A stretch of 11,244 bases of DNA from assembly GCA_017504335.1 (NCBI GenBank), contig JAFVRI010000164.1, forward strand, positions 1-11,244, written 5' to 3'. The DNA is from Clostridia bacterium (GTDB lineage: Bacteria; Bacillota; Clostridia; Oscillospirales; CAG-272). This document shows, piece after piece, positions 1-6,814 of this stretch; position 1 is the stretch's first letter; the number at the start of each line of letters is the position of its first letter. A program made the translations under genes and the position numbers. A model generated the notes under the pieces. It was not told the DNA's origin. It saw only the letters and a program-made list of their open reading frames with translations, and did not search any database.

Positions 1-1901
1 TAAGGCTCGCCGCAGGTCTCGTAATACTCGTGGTGAGAGGGAAGGATCTTATGAAGTCCTTCTTCGATCTTTTCGTTTCGGCCGAGCAGACTGTCAACCG
101 CCAGTTTCCATACCGCGGCATGGAGATAAGCTCCGCCGTTTTCGTGAAGTCCGGGAAATTTTTTGGAAATGGCGCCGACGTGGGGGGTGAATTTGGTGTA
201 GGGGGGAGCGCTGACCAAGAGTCCCAGATCGGTGTTTAATTCACGCTCCAATGTATCCATGGCGGTCTTGCTCCGTTCGCTGTCAAGCTCGGCAAATACG
301 CTCCAAAGCTGAGGCAGAGCGAACATAGATCCCTCTTCGTTTTCCGATGCGCCGATGGGAGTGCCGTTGTCGGAAATGGCGTAAATGTAACGGTCACCGT
401 CCCAACCGAATTCCCGGATCCGTTGCTCCATGACGGAGGCGCGGTCGGAAAACATCGTCTCGTCCTCGGCATATCCGAGAAGCTTTGCCATTTTTGCGAG
501 CATCTTGGCGGCGCGGACAAAGGCGATCGAGAGCCATATGCTGACACCTTTTCCGTTCTTGCCCGCCATATTCATGCAGTCATTCCAGTCACCGCCCCAA
601 ATGCGGATCAGTCCGTGGTGACCCGTGAAATTCCAAAGGAATTCCAAAGATCGCTTGATATGCTCGTAAACCGATGCCTCTGTGCCGTCGTTGAAGCGGG
701 CGGTACGGTTGAGAAATTCCTTGTCGCCCAGCTCCATGGTGATGGCGTATGCGGCAAACACAAGCCATACGGTGTTATCGGAAAAGTTTTTGTCCTGAAT
801 GCTACCGTCCAAAAAGGTTCTGGGTGCATAGCCGTTGGAATACTGATAGCCGAGGATGCGGCAAAAGCGTTCGGCGGAAAGGGGGCCGTCGATGCAGCTG
901 AGGCATTCGGTGTCACTGGTCAGATCACGGAAGCCGTTGTGTCTGACTCTTGCCCAACGGGAGCCCAGATTGGTTTGGTATTTCAGCCAGTCGTTAAACA
1001 GAGCGTTCAGATCGCTCCAAGGGGTTTCGATCTCGACTTTGCCGCAGATCGCCTCATATTTTTGTGCCATTTTCGCAAACTGACGCTCCACGTCTTCACC
1101 GCAAAGACGGGGGATCTCTTCCGTTGATTGCTCGGTGCCGATGGCGTAATACAGCACGTGCGTTTCTCCGCTTTCCAAGACCACCGTGTTTTGCAGAGCG
1201 AGACAGATTTTTTCGGCGATACAATCGGAGTTTGTGCACCCGCCGTTTCGAACCAAAGCCTTGGGGGTGATCTTCGTTCCGTAGGTTCCGATAAACGCAT
1301 TGCTTCGCGCGTCAAATCCACTTGCGGTCTCGCTTGACGTGATGTATGCATAATGAATGCGGGAATTTCCGTCTCCGAAATCCGACCATCCCTCACCGAA
1401 TACGCTGTTGCTTTTGGCGTCGAATCCGCCACGGTTGGTCTCATAGCCCTGCGGTTTGTAGTTGCAGTCGATGGCGGTGGCGCAATAGGGAATCACACGG
1501 AGCGTGCGGGGCTTTTCGCTTTTGTTGGTCAGCGTTACCGACAGAATCTCCCGCTTTCCCTCATTGGGCACAAACAGACGGCAGACCGAACGGATGCCGT
1601 TCCGTTCCAACTCAATATCGGTATATCCGATGCCGTGGGTACAGGCGTAAAAATCCACGTTATCCTCCACGGGCAGACCGTTTGCGAGCCAGAAGGTTTC
1701 TTCGTCGGCCAGATAGACGGCGCGGTCGGTGACCGTGTTGATCCTTCGTCCCATGCTGTCCTGGGCAAACCCTTGCCCGAAGCCCACCTGAGACGTGAAG
1801 GTTACGTATTCGTCATTGTACAGATAGTTGTACCAATGTCTCGGTGTATCCCGATCGGTGATGACATAAGTTTTATTTAAAAAGTGTCCGTATTCTTTCA
1901 T
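1..1901 (-). CDS. GH94-like glycoside phosphorylase (C-terminal end cut by window edge)
   Basis: The frame is open from ATG at 1901 down to base 1, about 633 residues, and continues beyond the left edge. The start follows AGGAG seven bases upstream. The protein begins MKEYGHFLNKTYVITDRDTP and has the N-terminal beta-sandwich then alpha-barrel layout of GH94 phosphorylases. Family-like segments are GSRWARVRHNGFRD (about residue 320), YQYSNGYAPRTF, IWGGDWNDCMN (about 430-440), and ENGGAYLHAMAW near 595. The DWND segment lies in the region that holds the general-acid Asp in cellobiose and chitobiose phosphorylases. Such enzymes split a beta-linked disaccharide with phosphate to give a sugar 1-phosphate in the cytoplasm. 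No signal peptide is seen. The substrate cannot be told; the family also includes cellodextrin, laminaribiose and other phosphorylases. It is probably the first gene of its own transcript (promoter at 1934-1962). Confidence 0.88.
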   Translation of the reverse strand, partial: MKEYGHFLNKTYVITDRDTPRHWYNYLYNDEYVTFTSQVGFGQGFAQDSMGRRINTVTDRAVYLADEETFWLANGLPVEDNVDFYACTHGIGYTDIELERNGIRSVCRLFVPNEGKREILSVTLTNKSEKPRTLRVIPYCATAIDCNYKPQGYETNRGGFDAKSNSVFGEGWSDFGDGNSRIHYAYITSSETASGFDARSNAFIGTYGTKITPKALVRNGGCTNSDCIAEKICLALQNTVVLESGETHVLYYAIGTEQSTEEIPRLCGEDVERQFAKMAQKYEAICGKVEIETPWSDLNALFNDWLKYQTNLGSRWARVRHNGFRDLTSDTECLSCIDGPLSAERFCRILGYQYSNGYAPRTFLDGSIQDKNFSDNTVWLVFAAYAITMELGDKEFLNRTARFNDGTEASVYEHIKRSLEFLWNFTGHHGLIRIWGGDWNDCMNMAGKNGKGVSIWLSIAFVRAAKMLAKMAKLLGYAEDETMFSDRASVMEQRIREFGWDGDRYIYAISDNGTPIGASENEEGSMFALPQLWSVFAELDSERSKTAMDTLERELNTDLGLLVSAPPYTKFTPHVGAISKKFPGLHENGGAYLHAAVWKLAVDSLLGRNEKIEEGLHKILPSHHEYYETCGEP

Positions 1902-1933
1902 ATTTGTCTCCTAATTGATTGTTTTACAATTAT

Positions 1934-1962
1934 ATTTTACCACTAAAAAAGATGGGTGTCAA
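1934..1962 (-). promoter_or_regulatory. Sigma-A promoter of the GH94-like gene
   Basis: On the minus strand there is TTGACA (1962-1957), a 17-base spacer, then TAAAAT (1939-1934), which runs on into TATAAT-like sequence. It lies about 30 bases upstream of the ATG at 1901, so the leader is short. The AGGAG ribosome binding site is at about 1909-1913. Confidence 0.85.
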
Positions 1963-1982
1963 GAGAAACGGTGAATGCGAAC

Positions 1983-2023
1983 TTGCGTTGCTACGCAACC
2001 AAGGCGAAAATGCCGACTCGGCA
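1983..2023. repeat. Two small inverted repeats between tRNA terminator and GH94 promoter
   Basis: TTGCG/CGCAA arms (1983-1998, six-base loop) and TGCCG/CGGCA arms (2011-2023, three-base loop) lie next to the larger hairpin at 2023-2063. They may be part of a processed or duplicated terminator region. No gene is seen here. A function is not evident. Confidence 0.45.
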
Positions 2024-2063
2024 TAAAACAAGAAGCAGGGGGTTACCCTGCTTCTTGTTTTAT
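2023..2063 (-). terminator. Strong hairpin terminator after tRNA-Pro, possibly bidirectional
   Basis: A perfect 18-bp inverted repeat (arms 2023-2040 and 2046-2063) encloses a five-base loop. The arms are GC-rich near the loop and A/T-rich at the base, so each strand has a T-rich run (TTGTTTTAT) at the 3' side. The stem begins at the last base of the encoded CCA of the tRNA, so termination would fall directly after the tRNA and insulate the GH94 gene downstream. Confidence 0.8.
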
Positions 2064-2139
2064 GGTCGAGATGACAAGATTCGAACTTGCGACTTCTACG
2101 TCCCGAACGTAGCGCTCTACCAAACTGAGCCACATCTCG
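2063..2139 (-). tRNA. tRNA-Pro (anticodon CGG)
   Basis: On the minus strand a 77-base cloverleaf can be drawn. The acceptor stem CGAGATG pairs with CATCTCG, with discriminator A and encoded CCA. The D-arm is GCTC..GAGC. The anticodon stem CTACG/CGTAG has loop TTCGGGA, giving anticodon CGG (2105-2103), which reads the proline codon CCG. The T-arm is GCAAG/CTTGT around TTCGAAT, with one G-T pair. The anticodon loop TTCGGGA is the same as I recall for E. coli proK. It has its own promoter (2180-2208) and terminator (2023-2063), so it appears to be a single-gene transcript. Confidence 0.95.
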
Positions 2140-2149
2140 ATAGAGAAGT

Positions 2150-2181
2150 ATATCTCGGTACGAACATCCGTACCGAGATAT
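2150..2181. repeat. 13-bp perfect inverted repeat at the tRNA promoter
   Basis: Arms 2150-2162 (ATATCTCGGTACG) and 2169-2181 flank the six-base loop AACATC. The outer end overlaps the -10 box of the tRNA promoter (2180-2185). The expected transcription start (about 2173) falls inside one arm, so the full repeat exists in DNA but not in the transcript. Only a shorter six-pair hairpin could form in the RNA leader. It is therefore more like an operator than an RNA element. Its role is unknown. Confidence 0.6.
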
Positions 2182-2208
2182 TATATCACGTTCTGATTCA
2201 CTTGTCAA
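2180..2208 (-). promoter_or_regulatory. Consensus sigma-A promoter of tRNA-Pro
   Basis: On the minus strand: perfect TTGACA (2208-2203), 17-base spacer, perfect TATAAT (2185-2180). It lies about 40 bases upstream of the mature tRNA 5' end (2139) and directly behind the stop codon of the phosphotransferase gene. Confidence 0.92.
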
Positions 2209-2235
2209 GAACTTTTGCAAAACTTAAAGACGGTT

Positions 2236-3021
2236 TTATCCGAATGCTTCGATCAAAGAGATCAAGCGGATTCGGTCGGGATCCACACGGTCCCGTCCAT
2301 AGGCGTCGAAGAAGCGCTCACGGTAGCGATCGGTTTTTAGATTGAAATTCAGCGTCCATGCTCCCCAGAACAGGTCCACGTGGCGGTCGCCGACCCCACC
2401 GTTCCCCAGATCTATGAATCCGCTGAATGCCCAATCCTTCAATACAATATTAGGCAGACAGTAGTCTCCGTGCAGAAGGGTATCGGAGGTCAAAAGATGG
2501 CTCATGGAGACGATCTCCTTCATGATGAGGTCCGCACAGCGGTGCGCGTCCTTGGGGGGAAGATAGGATGGGTCAAACATTCCGTCTCGGTAATTCTGCT
2601 CGACGGTGCGCAGATAGCATGCGGTGTGATCGGGGACGGGACAATCCGCAGAGGACTCCTCGTGAAGAGAACGGAGCAGGGTAGCGAGGGTATCGCAGAG
2701 CCGCTTGGGATCACTTATATAGCTTTCATGGGTGCAATCCTCTCCCGCGACACGGCGAGAAAGCAGCCAGTCCCGATCCTCGGAGCGGTAAGATAGAATT
2801 TCCGCCCCCAGCCCTTTTTGAAAGAAATATCTTCCCATATCCGCCTCGCGGGAAAGCGCGCCCTTGGGTGCGGACTTGAGAAAATATCCGCCGTCCCGAT
2901 CCAGATAGATCACCCGAGCCTCCGGCGAGCAGCTGCTGTCATAGAGCCTCGTGCCCTGCAAAAGAGCGAGAAATTCCTCGGGAATCCCTTCAGGATTCAA
3001 AGAAATCGGTGTTCGGTTCAT
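2236..3021 (-). CDS. APH(3')-like aminoglycoside O-phosphotransferase
   Basis: The 261-residue product is close to the usual length of APH(3') enzymes (about 264). These cytoplasmic kinases phosphorylate the 3'-hydroxyl of kanamycin/neomycin-type aminoglycosides with ATP. Visible motifs are a lysine in FLKSA (Lys49) and Glu60 in SREADMG for ATP binding, the catalytic loop HGDYCLPN (184-191, with Asp186 and Asn191), and the metal-binding segment GFIDLGNGGVGD (Asp204). The 18-residue distance between the two Asp residues is that of APH(3')-IIIa as I recall it. The ATG at 3021 follows GAGGAGG at 3029-3035, and a promoter lies upstream. It is a single gene with no mobile-element parts nearby. Resistance in the host, and which drugs, cannot be told from sequence. 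Confidence 0.88.
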   Translation of the reverse strand: MNRTPISLNPEGIPEEFLALLQGTRLYDSSCSPEARVIYLDRDGGYFLKSAPKGALSREADMGRYFFQKGLGAEILSYRSEDRDWLLSRRVAGEDCTHESYISDPKRLCDTLATLLRSLHEESSADCPVPDHTACYLRTVEQNYRDGMFDPSYLPPKDAHRCADLIMKEIVSMSHLLTSDTLLHGDYCLPNIVLKDWAFSGFIDLGNGGVGDRHVDLFWGAWTLNFNLKTDRYRERFFDAYGRDRVDPDRIRLISLIEAFG

Positions 3022-3050
3022 GGCGATACCTCCTCATACTGCTTACCTCT

Positions 3051-3079
3051 ATTATATCATGATTGACGAAAAAAGGCAA
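3051..3079 (-). promoter_or_regulatory. Promoter of the APH(3')-like gene
   Basis: On the minus strand: TTGCCT (3079-3074), 17-base spacer, TATAAT (3056-3051) preceded by TGA, giving an extended -10 of the TGnTATAAT type. It lies about 30 bases upstream of the ATG at 3021, with a strong ribosome binding site between. Confidence 0.82.
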
Positions 3080-3135
3080 CAGTGAAGATGAAGCAAGGCG
3101 AATTGTTTTTTTGATGTCTGCATCACTTGAATCCC

Positions 3136-3156
3136 CAAAAAGCATGTTGCTTTTTG
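3136..3156. repeat. 9-bp palindrome upstream of BMC promoter
   Basis: CAAAAAGCA (3136-3144) and TGCTTTTTG (3148-3156) are perfect inverted arms around TGT. The core AAAAGCATGTTG occurs again at 3382-3393 in the leader of the operon. It could be an operator, or a weak terminator because of its T-run. The first seems more likely because no gene ends here. Confidence 0.5.
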
Positions 3157-3176
3157 TTGGAGTAGATCTCTGAAAA

Positions 3177-3196
3177 TGTGGGATTGTGTGGGATTG
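3177..3196 (+). repeat. Tandem 10-base direct repeat upstream of BMC promoter
   Basis: TGTGGGATTG occurs twice without a gap (3177-3186, 3187-3196) and is followed by a partial TGGG. The 10-base period is about one helical turn, so both copies face the same side of DNA. They end about 56 bases before the -35 box, a usual place for an activator such as an AraC-type regulator. Confidence 0.5.
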
Positions 3197-3252
3197 TGGG
3201 TGGTCAAATTGCACAAAAAACCAAATAATCGGAAAAAAGTCAAGAAAAATGC

Positions 3253-3281
3253 TTGACAATCCCAAGGGTTTATGGTATAGT
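3253..3281 (+). promoter_or_regulatory. Promoter of the microcompartment operon
   Basis: Perfect TTGACA (3253-3258), 17-base spacer, TATAGT (3276-3281) preceded by TGG, so it is an extended -10 promoter. Transcription should start near 3288, giving a leader of about 150 bases before the dehydratase ATG at 3441. All genes from 3441 to the right edge are on the same strand with gaps of at most 51 bases, consistent with one transcript. Confidence 0.82.
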
Positions 3282-3341
3282 GTATGTAGAAAAATGCGCG
3301 TGCTTGAGATTGGTTCGGCTCGGTTCCTCGGAAACCCTTGG
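3262..3341. repeat. 10-bp inverted repeat pair spanning the operon promoter
   Basis: CCAAGGGTTT (3262-3271) lies inside the -35/-10 spacer. Its exact reverse complement AAACCCTTGG (3332-3341) lies about 45 bases downstream of the expected start. The pair could be two operator half-sites or chance. The upstream arm is not in the RNA, so it is not an RNA hairpin. Confidence 0.35.
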
Positions 3342-3440
3342 AAAAAGGCGAAAAACCCGAAAAAACCAACGAAAACCAACCAAAAGCATGTTGAAACAAA
3401 GAAAACACAGATCAAAACATCACAAGAAAAGGGGATAGAC
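3288..3440 (+). promoter_or_regulatory. Unstructured 5' leader of the BMC operon
   Basis: About 150 bases separate the expected transcription start from the first ATG. Bases 3340-3388 contain no T at all, and the rest of the leader is rich in A and C. I see no strong hairpin, no terminator/antiterminator pair, and no known riboswitch shape. It ends with the ribosome binding site AAAAGGGGA (3427-3435). A protein-binding or Rho-related role is possible but not shown. Confidence 0.5.
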
Positions 3441-5957
3441 ATGATGAAATTTTACACGGAGCCGTTGCCAAGGTCTCCGAGAATCCCTAAGCTGGTGGAT
3501 GCTCTTTACGCGAAGATGCCCGAGATCGAGGCGGATCGCGCGGTACTCCTGACCGAATCCTACAAGGAGACCGAGGGAGAGCCCATCATTACCAGACGTG
3601 CGAAGGCGTTCAAGCATATTCTTGAGAACCTTCCCATTGTCATCCGTGACGACGAGCTGATCGTCGGTTCTGCCACCAAGGCGCCCAGAGGATGTCAGGT
3701 ATTTCCCGAGTATTCCTTTGAATGGCTGGAGGCGGAATTTGACACGGTGGAGCATCGCTCGGCGGATCCCTTCTACATTTCGGATGCCACCAAGGCAACT
3801 CTTTCCGAGGTGTACAAATACTGGAAGGGAAGAACCACCAGCGAGCTGGCGACCTCCTATATGTCGGACGAAGCAAAGCTTGCCATGGCGCACAACATTT
3901 TTACACCCGGTAACTATTTCTACAACGGAATCGGTCACCTGACTCCCGACTACAAAAAGGTGCTGGCGGTGGGATACCGCGGCATCATCAAGGAAGCGGA
4001 GAATGCTCTCTCGGCACTTTCCGCGGGAGACGCGGATTACGCGAAGCGCTCTCACTTCCTTCGGGCGGTGATCATGAGCTGTCAGGCGGCAATCGATTAC
4101 GCGAGACGGTATGCGGCTTTGGCGGAGTCCATGGCAAAGACCGAGGTGTCCATCGGCAGAAAGCGTGAGCTTCTGGATATTGCGGCAGCCTGCCGCCATG
4201 TTCCCGAGAACGGAGCCGACAGCTTCCGCGAGGCATGCCAGTCCTTCTGGTTTGTGCAGATGCTTCTGCAGATCGAATCCAGCGGACACTCCATTTCGCC
4301 CGGACGGTTTGACCAGTATATGTATCCTTATTATAAAAGGGATCTGGATGCGGGCAAGCTGACCCGCGAGGATGCGCAGGAGCTGATGGATTGCGTTTGG
4401 GTCAAGCTCAACGACCTGAACAAGTGCCGTGACGCCGCATCCGCAGAGGGCTTTGCGGGCTACAGCCTCTTCCAAAACCTGATTGCGGGCGGACAGGATG
4501 AGAACGGACGGGATGCCACCAACGATCTGTCCTTCATGGCGGTGACCGCCACCGAGCATGTCTTCCTTCCTCAGCCCTCCTTCTCGGTGCGTGTGTGGAA
4601 CGGAAGCCCCCACGAATTTCTCATTCGTGCGGCAGAGCTGACTCGGACGGGCATCGGATTCCCCGCTTATTATAATGATGAAGTGATCATTCCCGCTCTG
4701 CAGAGCAGAGGACTTACCTTGGCGGATGCCAGAGACTATAACATCATCGGTTGCGTAGAGCCGCAGAAAGCGGCAAAGACCGACGGATGGCACGATGCGG
4801 CGTTCTTCAATATGTGCCGCCCCTTGGAGATGGTATTCTCAAGCGGCATGGACGGAGATGTGCAGATCGGCCCCAAGACCGCTCCCGTGGAGCAGATGAC
4901 CTCCTTCGAGGAATTTGCGGATGCCTACCGTACGCAGATGAATTACTTCATCGAGCTTTTGGTCAATGCGGATAACGCCATTGACGTGGCGCATGCCGAG
5001 CGTTGCCCCTTGCCCTTCCAATCCTCCATGGTGGACGATTGCATCAAGCGGGGCAAGAGCCTGCAGGAGGGCGGAGCGATCTATAACTTCACAGGTCCTC
5101 AGGGCTTCGGAATCGCCAACGTCACCGACGGTATGTGGGCGGTCAAGAAGCTGGTCTTTGACGAAAAGAAATACACCCTTTCCTTCTTCAAGAAAGCACT
5201 GGATCAAAACTTTGGCAAGGAGCTGGATTCCCACATGGCGGAAAAGCTGACCGAGCAGGTGGCGAGAGCCATTGCGGATTCGGGCAAGGAGCTTTCCGAG
5301 GAGGACATCAAGAGCATTTATCTGACCGTGCGTGCCAACAGCGCAAGCGCGGAGGAAAAGAAGCAGTACGAAAAGCTTCTGGCGGACATCAACGATCTTG
5401 CAAAGTTCGGAAATGACGACGATGAGATCGACGCGTTTGCCCGCGAGATGGCATATACCTACACAAGACCTATGGAGGGATATAAGAACCCTCGCGGCGG
5501 AATCTTCCAAGCGGGACTGTATCCCGTATCCGCCAACGTGCCGCTGGGCGCGTAGACGGGAGCGACTCCCGACGGTCGCTTGGCGCACACCCCCATTGCC
5601 GACGGCGTTTCGCCTGCGGCGGGACGGGATCTGAAGGGACCCACGGCAGCAGCCAACTCGGTCTCCAGACTCGACCATTATATTGCTTCCAACGGAACCC
5701 TGTTCAATATGAAATTCCATCCTTCCGCGCTGGAGGGACGGAGCGGACTGGAAAGCTTCGTGGCACTGGTGCGCGGCTACTTCGATCAGAAGGGAAGCCA
5801 CATGCAGTTCAACGTCGTCAGCCGTGAGACTCTCCGCGATGCGCAGAAGCATCCCGAAAAGTACAAGTCTTTGGTGGTCCGTGTGGCAGGATATTCCGCA
5901 CTGTTTACCAGCCTTTCCAAGAGTCTGCAGGAAGACATCATCAACCGAACCGAGTAG
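3441..5957 (+). pseudogene. Glycyl-radical 1,2-propanediol/glycerol dehydratase interrupted by in-frame TAG at codon 705
   Basis: The frame encodes 838 positions of a B12-independent diol dehydratase, which turns 1,2-propanediol into propionaldehyde by radical chemistry. The ATG at 3441 follows AAAAGGGGA; the next codon is also ATG. Landmarks are His166 in GIGHLTPDY, the GHSISPGR segment (282-289), the catalytic IIGCVEPQ with Cys438 and Glu440, Asp452 in GWHD, and the radical loop VRVAGYS with Gly817. GWHDAAFFN and GCVEPQ point to glycerol/propanediol dehydratase rather than choline lyase. The numbers 166, 438 and 817 match those I recall for the Roseburia enzyme (unverified). A TAG at 5553-5555 breaks the frame between VPLGA and TGATPDGR, a conserved place where Gln would be usual. 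Termination gives 704 residues without the radical Gly. It lacks an N-terminal encapsulation extension. It could be a pseudogene, a sequence error, or be read through; the real stop is also TAG. Confidence 0.85.
5557..5571 (+). other. Stem-loop directly after the in-frame TAG
   Basis: CGGGAG (5557-5562), loop CGA, CTCCCG (5566-5571) form a perfect six-pair stem starting one base after the TAG at 5553-5555. Such 3' hairpins can favour readthrough, but these bases also encode the conserved residues TGATPDG, so the hairpin may be a chance effect of codon choice. Confidence 0.4.
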
Positions 5958-6008
5958 CAAGGCTTCTGATGATGGCAGACGGATGAGAGAAAGGAGGGAA
6001 ACGAACGA

Positions 6009-6803
6009 ATGAATGAACATCTACTCGATGTGAAGGGTAGGATCTTCAACATCCAGCGTTTCTCGATCCACGACGGGCCGGGGGTCCGTACCATCGTATT
6101 TCTGAAGGGATGCCCCCTTCGGTGCAGGTGGTGCTGCAATCCCGAATCCCAGGAGTGGAAATTCGAGACCATGGTCACGGGCGGTGTCCCTAAGACCGTG
6201 GGAAGAGACGTGACGGTGAGAGAGGTGTTGGAGGAGGTACGCCGAGATCGGATGTATTACCGCCGATCGGGTGCGGGTGGGCTCACGCTTTCGGGAGGCG
6301 AATGCCTCTGGCAGCCCGACTTCTCCGAAGCATTACTCCATGCCGCAAGGGATATGGGAATCTCCACCGCCATCGAGACCACGGGATACGCGGAAATGAG
6401 CGTGATCCGAAGGCTTCTCCCTTACGTGGATACGGTCCTCATGGACATCAAGCATATGAATGGGGAAAAGCACAAGGAATTTACCACCCGTGACAACGGC
6501 ATGATTCTGGAAAATGCCAAGCAGATCGCAAGGTAAGCCAACGAGCTGATCATTCGTACGCCCGTGATTCCCACCGTCAACGATACCGAAGAGGAGATCG
6601 GTGCCATTGCGGCATTCGCCAAATCCCTCGGAACGGTGAAGGAGATGCATCTGTTGCCCTATCACAGGATCGGGTCGGACAAATACGCAGGTTTGGGCAG
6701 AACCTACACCATGGCACACATCCAGCCTCCCCCAAGGGAGCAGATGGAGCGGCTGTTGGCGGTGGTCAACCGAGCAGGGCTTCGGGGCCAGATCGGCGGA
6801 TAA
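6009..6803 (+). pseudogene. Glycyl-radical enzyme activase (radical SAM) interrupted by in-frame TAA at codon 176
   Basis: This gene would encode the S-adenosylmethionine radical enzyme that installs the glycyl radical on the dehydratase before it. The ATG at 6009 follows AAGGAGGG. The radical-SAM cluster motif CPLRCRWC (Cys35, Cys39, Cys42) and SGGE (95-98, SAM binding) are present, as is the N-terminal FSIHDGPGVRTIVFLKGC. A TAA at 6534-6536 follows ENAKQIAR. The same frame then goes on with ANELIIRTPVIPTVNDT, typical of the family, to TAA at 6801. The full length would be 264 positions; the truncated product has 175 and loses the end of the barrel. The ferredoxin-like insert with two extra clusters, common in activases of this type, is absent: only about 24 residues separate the cluster motif from GRDVTV. 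Short activases of this kind exist, so that absence is not damage. Confidence 0.82.
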
Positions 6804-6814
6804 GGAGGTAGCAA

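Larger units (their letters stand above)
3080..3252. other. Gene-free divergent intergenic region with candidate operator sites
   Basis: No credible gene is seen between the two divergent promoters. The stretch is A/T-rich. It holds a 9-bp palindrome at 3136-3156 and a tandem 10-base repeat at 3177-3196, both upstream of the BMC operon promoter where an activator could bind. No regulator gene sits next to the operon on this side. Confidence 0.6.

Noticed and set aside
236..1768. Several short frames on both strands within 1-1900
   Set aside because: They lie in wrong frames of the continuous GH94-like gene that is open from 1901 to the left edge.
3186..3440. N-terminal extension of the dehydratase upstream of 3441
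   Set aside because: It would span the promoter and leader, is low-complexity and has no family match. ATG 3441 has a ribosome binding site and gives the normal residue numbers.
3420..6020. Long minus-strand frames opposite the dehydratase (3420-4793 and 4839-6020)
   Set aside because: Antisense shadows of a gene with unmistakable glycyl-radical enzyme motifs; no domain and no ribosome binding site.
5553..6536. Reassignment of stop codons (genetic code change, pyrrolysine or selenocysteine)
   Set aside because: TAA ends most genes here and TAG ends the dehydratase itself; no TGA is involved, and one broken site uses TAG and the other TAA. A code change cannot explain both.
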